A DNA stretch of 64,000 nucleotides from Escallonia rubra (Eukaryota > Streptophyta > Magnoliopsida > Escalloniales > Escalloniaceae), in NCBI GenBank assembly GCA_033065855.1, contig JAVXUO010000541.1, positions 1 through 64,000 of the forward strand, written 5' to 3'. Each line of letters begins with the position of its first letter. The first letter of the stretch is position 1. The notes beneath the pieces are model-generated. The model did not search any database. It worked only from the letters and a program-made list of their open reading frames with translations, and was not told the origin of the DNA. This document shows, one piece after another, positions 61,019 to 64,000 of this stretch. The translations under genes and the position numbers were made by a program.

Positions 61019-61689
61019 GATGTGAAAATGAATGCATGCATGTGACAACATGTCTATATATATCCCCTCCGTTCTCTAATATGTAGTGGTCATATCCCAT
61101 TCAGAAAAGCAAATGTTTATAAAAAAGTTACTAACTCATGCTTAGTCCTATGTCTGCGGAAAATTCGGCAGCACATCTCTGTATTTCTCCAAGTACACGA
61201 CATCGATTAGTTGTTCTAACATCTATTTAATCTTGCTCTTACAAGAATTAACGGATGTTAGAACACCAGATCTGTATGCACCCAGAGAAACGGTGGAGAA
61301 CGTATACCAAATATTCACGACGTAGAACACAGAGCATGAAGCGATACACTGTTTTATAAACACTTAACCTTTTTAAATTGTCCAAACCGGACATCCAAAG
61401 GCTCATTACAAAGCATTACTTTGTAATGAGTACATTTGAATAGGAACTAAGGGTTTTATGCATGCATGCGCTTGGAAATTGGTAGCATATGCAACCATCA
61501 TTCCGAAATTTCAAAATTTCGAAAAGATGGAATCATTAGGTTAATTTGCAAGAATATGCCATAACCAAAATGATTCATTTTCAAATTCGTTGACAACTAG
61601 TTGTAACTAACTCATTGTCATTAGTCAATGAACTTCACAAAACAACAACGAAGATTCCAAATGTCGGCAGTCGACTCACGTTTCTCGGT
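61019..61689. other. CACTA-2 transposase upstream region
   Basis: It is non-coding and aligns with CACTA-1 at about 19,000-19,690, for example CTCATTACAAAGCATTACTT and AACGGATGTTAGAACACCAG in both. It is the likely promoter region of the transposase, but no TATA box was singled out. Confidence 0.55.
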
Positions 61690-62375
61690 GGAATATGAAG
61701 TTCATTCTGATTTAATTAGGGTTACGTCAAGATGTGTTAATGTTTAATTAGGGTTACGTCAAGATGTGTTAGGGGTTAATTAGGGTTACGTCCAGATGTG
61801 TTAGAGGTTAATTAGGGCTAATTAGGGTTATTTAGGAGTTCCTTCAGATTAATTAGGGTTAATTGGGTTTAATTATGAGTTAATTAGGGTTTAGTTAGGG
61901 TTTATCAGGGTTAATTAGTATTAATTAGGGCTAATTAGGTTTTAAATAGGTTAATTAGGGTTTATCAAGGCTAAGAAGTAGGGCTAATTAGGATTTATCA
62001 GGGCTAATTAGAATTTAATTAGGTTAATTAGGGTTTAGTTAGGGTTTATCGGGGCTAATTAGGGTTAATTTGGGTAATTAGGTTTAATTAGGGTTACTTC
62101 AAGATGTGTCAGGGGTTAATTAGGAGTTCCTCAGAGTTAATTAGGGTTAACTAGGGTTAATTAGGTTCAATTAGGGTTAATTAGTATTAATTAGGGCTAA
62201 TTATGGCTAATTAGTGTTAATTAGGACTAATTAGGGCTAAATAGAGAGAATTATGGTTTACTTAGATTAATGGCTAATTTGTGTTAATTAGGACTAATTA
62301 GGGTAAATCGGGTTCAATTATGGTTAAATAGTATTAATTCGGGCTTAATTAGGTGTTAATTAGGGTTAATTAAAC
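61690..62375 (+). repeat. TTAATTAGGG-type array in CACTA-2 arm
   Basis: About 690 bp of degenerate GGTTAATTAGGG units, with variants GGGCTAATTAGG, GGTTTATCAGGG and a larger unit GGTTACGTCAAGATGTGTTA near the left end. It corresponds to the CACTA-1 array at 19,730-20,380. Confidence 0.85.
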
Positions 62376-63803
62376 TTCTAGTACAATCATATACTATAAC
62401 AATTATAAAAATTGTCGCGACGGGGGGTGGGGGGGTAGCTTGCAGACTAGAATATAAAGGAGATCTTCCTATTAGTTTAGCATGTCATTTTGGCGGTAAC
62501 TCTGACAATTGTGACATTAGCTTCCATTAGCTCATAGTTTGATCCAGATGAAACAAAATACCAAATTGACTCAAGATATCAGACATAGCCCCAATCAACA
62601 GCAAACCCTAAAATTCCAACACACCCAGCTCAAACACTTATACTTCAACTTTAACATACAGAAATCACAAGGAAAAAGTACACAGATAGAAGTGCAAAGC
62701 CTCATTCATCAATCTGCTACTAGTTTGATCCTGATTTAAATTTACACCAAACTAGCCTCATTCATCAATCTGCTACTAGAAAAGAAAAAATGGCTATAGC
62801 CTCATTCATCAAAAGCCTAAGCAGATTGATGAATGAGGATACAAGCCAAAAGTCCCTGATCTGATTAAAGATATGACTATTCAATTTGAAGTAGAAAAAA
62901 ACTGAGAAGAAACTCAAAAAATTCTGAACTTATATTGTATCACTCAATGGGATCAATAAGACAATGAACCAATGACGATGTGAAATTGCTAATACCATCA
63001 ATGAATTTATCTATTGGGTAACCTAATGACATTCTCAACGTGCTTCTACAGGGGCAAAGCTGAATTTATCTATTGGGTAACCTAATGACATTCTCAAATA
63101 GCAGACTACCATGGAGACGGTGGTAGATGACATACCCGGCGCAGTGGTAGATCTGCCAGAGAAAGACGATGGAGGCGGCGGCAGCGTTGCGAGATAGAGG
63201 CGGTGGAGGCGGGTTATCTGCACATTAGTAGATGCCTTGTCGTCTGTTCACATGGGATTGAAAAGAGCAAAATAAGTTGTAACTGCGCCGAAGAAAGGAG
63301 ACGGAGGCGATGGTCAGTGGGGGGCGATAGAGGCGGTGGGCTGTGGAGCTGAGAGACTGAGAGTGGAGGACGATGGACTTCGTTTACGGCTGTGGAGAGA
63401 AGGGGGAAGAGGGCTTTTATGATAGGACTTTTAGCGACTGAAGATTCCGCCGCTAAAAGCCATAATTTTTAGACATTAAGTGACATACATTTTTAGTGAC
63501 GGAAAATGCCATTGCTACAATACTTTTTAGCAACAGAATGTTTAGCGACGGGATGATTCTGTCACTAGAATTTTTTTTAAAAGGCGATCAATAATTAGAA
63601 TTTTTTTTAAAACTTTTAATGACGGAAAAGCCGTCCCTAAAACGTCGTCGGTAAAAAGTCGTCAGTAAAGGTTTGTACCGACGAATGTCCCCGTCGCTAA
63701 AGACTTTTTGCAACAGACTTTTAGAGACGGGCCATTCCGTCGTTGAAAGTGACTTTTAGTGACATAATTTATTCCGTCGCAAAAAACCCTTTTTCTTGTA
63801 GTG
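62376..63803. repeat. CACTA-2 right arm with short direct repeats and subterminal motifs
   Basis: It is non-coding. Direct repeats: CCTCATTCATCAATCTGCTA at about 62,700 and 62,757 (and an inverted copy near 62,821), and GAATTTATCTATTGGGTAAC with the next 17 bases at about 63,002 and 63,062. A GGAGGCGG-rich patch lies at 63,110-63,400. From 63,425 to the terminus, TTAGCGACTG / TTAGCGACGG and CGTCGCTAAA words in both orientations form the subterminal repeats. The corresponding part of CACTA-1 is missing. Confidence 0.75.
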
Positions 63804-63806
63804 TTA

Positions 63807-64000
63807 TTACTCGTTGGGCATTGATTTTTCTGAACCGACTCCTCATAATTGATCTCGTATTGCATTGTGATTTGTTATCATTGTTCTTTGGACTCTATCA
63901 TGTTGAGGTAAGCATGAATTTTTCCTTTAAAACCCTGCTCTATACTTAAGCGTTTATTGAAAATCACTATCGATGCTCGGTATTTAATACTCGCCAGGCA
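63807..64000 (+). mobile_element. Gypsy-type LTR region (LTR-D), right part, fossil
   Basis: The LTR resumes after the CACTA-2 target duplication. GCATTGTGATTTGTTATCAT and the following 130 bases closely match 50,177-50,289, the next tandem unit of the same LTR. It runs off the window. Confidence 0.65.

Larger units (their letters stand above)
50290..63803 (-). mobile_element. CACTA-2: CACTA (En/Spm) transposon with both ends
   Basis: The left end is CACTATAAGAAAAATGAC at 50,290 and the right end (reverse complement) CACTACAAGAAAAAGGG at 63,803. TTA flanks both sides (50,287-50,289 and 63,804-63,806), the 3-bp CACTA target duplication. Subterminal TAGCGACGGA / TCGCTAAAAG repeats line both ends. 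It carries two minus-strand genes: a TNP2-type transposase (53,462-60,882) and a second Transposase_24-type gene (51,074-53,289). It is 13.5 kb, of which about 4.3 kb are later insertions (a TRIM at 51,215-51,708 and CACTA-3 at 54,014-57,795). Without them it would be about 9.2 kb, within the usual range of autonomous CACTA elements. It is now disabled. Confidence 0.92.

Overview
This is an intergenic, transposon-dominated stretch of a plant nuclear genome. It is AT-rich, with spliced plant-type exons, CACTA, Stowaway and Harbinger transposons, Ty3/gypsy LTR debris and an integrated pararetrovirus. The only two recognisable host genes are a UGT94-like glycosyltransferase fragment and a two-domain jacalin-related lectin. 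UGT94-type sequence suggests a eudicot asterid, perhaps Lamiales; that placement is inference.

Layout. 1-5.1 kb: a non-autonomous minus-strand gypsy-type LTR element, followed by a probable Helitron 3' end near 5.74 kb. 5.9-11.6 kb: a plus-strand LTR-like block flanked by a 5-bp duplication, sitting inside an AT-rich 212-bp tandem repeat (to 12.8 kb) and carrying a 2.1 kb insert with a gene-like first exon. 14.6-15.0 kb: a Stowaway MITE. 15.5-20.5 kb: CACTA-1, a decayed CACTA transposon that ends in a 5' UGT gene fragment (20.56-21.26 kb). 21.5-22.8 kb: a large inverted repeat. 23.0-23.7 kb: a Harbinger-type MITE. 24.9-28.3 kb: the jacalin lectin gene on the minus strand, five coding exons, apparently intact. 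29.4-38.9 kb: LTR-retrotransposon debris, including a Tekay-like pol tail and a Mutator-like element with about 80 bp inverted ends. 38.9-41.3 kb: a CACTA left arm (CACTA-4) running into a 472-bp satellite. 41.9-48.8 kb: a near full-length but broken endogenous caulimovirid. 48.85-50.29 kb and 63.8-64 kb: one gypsy-type LTR region split by CACTA-2.

CACTA-2 (50,290-63,803) is the most informative structure. It has both termini, a TTA target duplication, a TNP2-type transposase gene and a second Transposase_24-type gene. It is itself a landing site: a TRIM retroelement lies in its second gene, a smaller CACTA (CACTA-3, 54,014-57,795, GTC duplication) interrupts an Asp codon of the transposase, and a Harbinger-type MITE (TTA duplication) lies inside CACTA-3. 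The order of insertion can be read directly from the duplications.

No rRNA, tRNA, CRISPR or bacterial-type operon was seen. I found no convincing new gene system. The best leads are the transposon nest, the UGT-CACTA junction, a lectin with altered sugar-binding loops, a TAGCGACG-type motif shared by unrelated elements, and short captured coding pieces.
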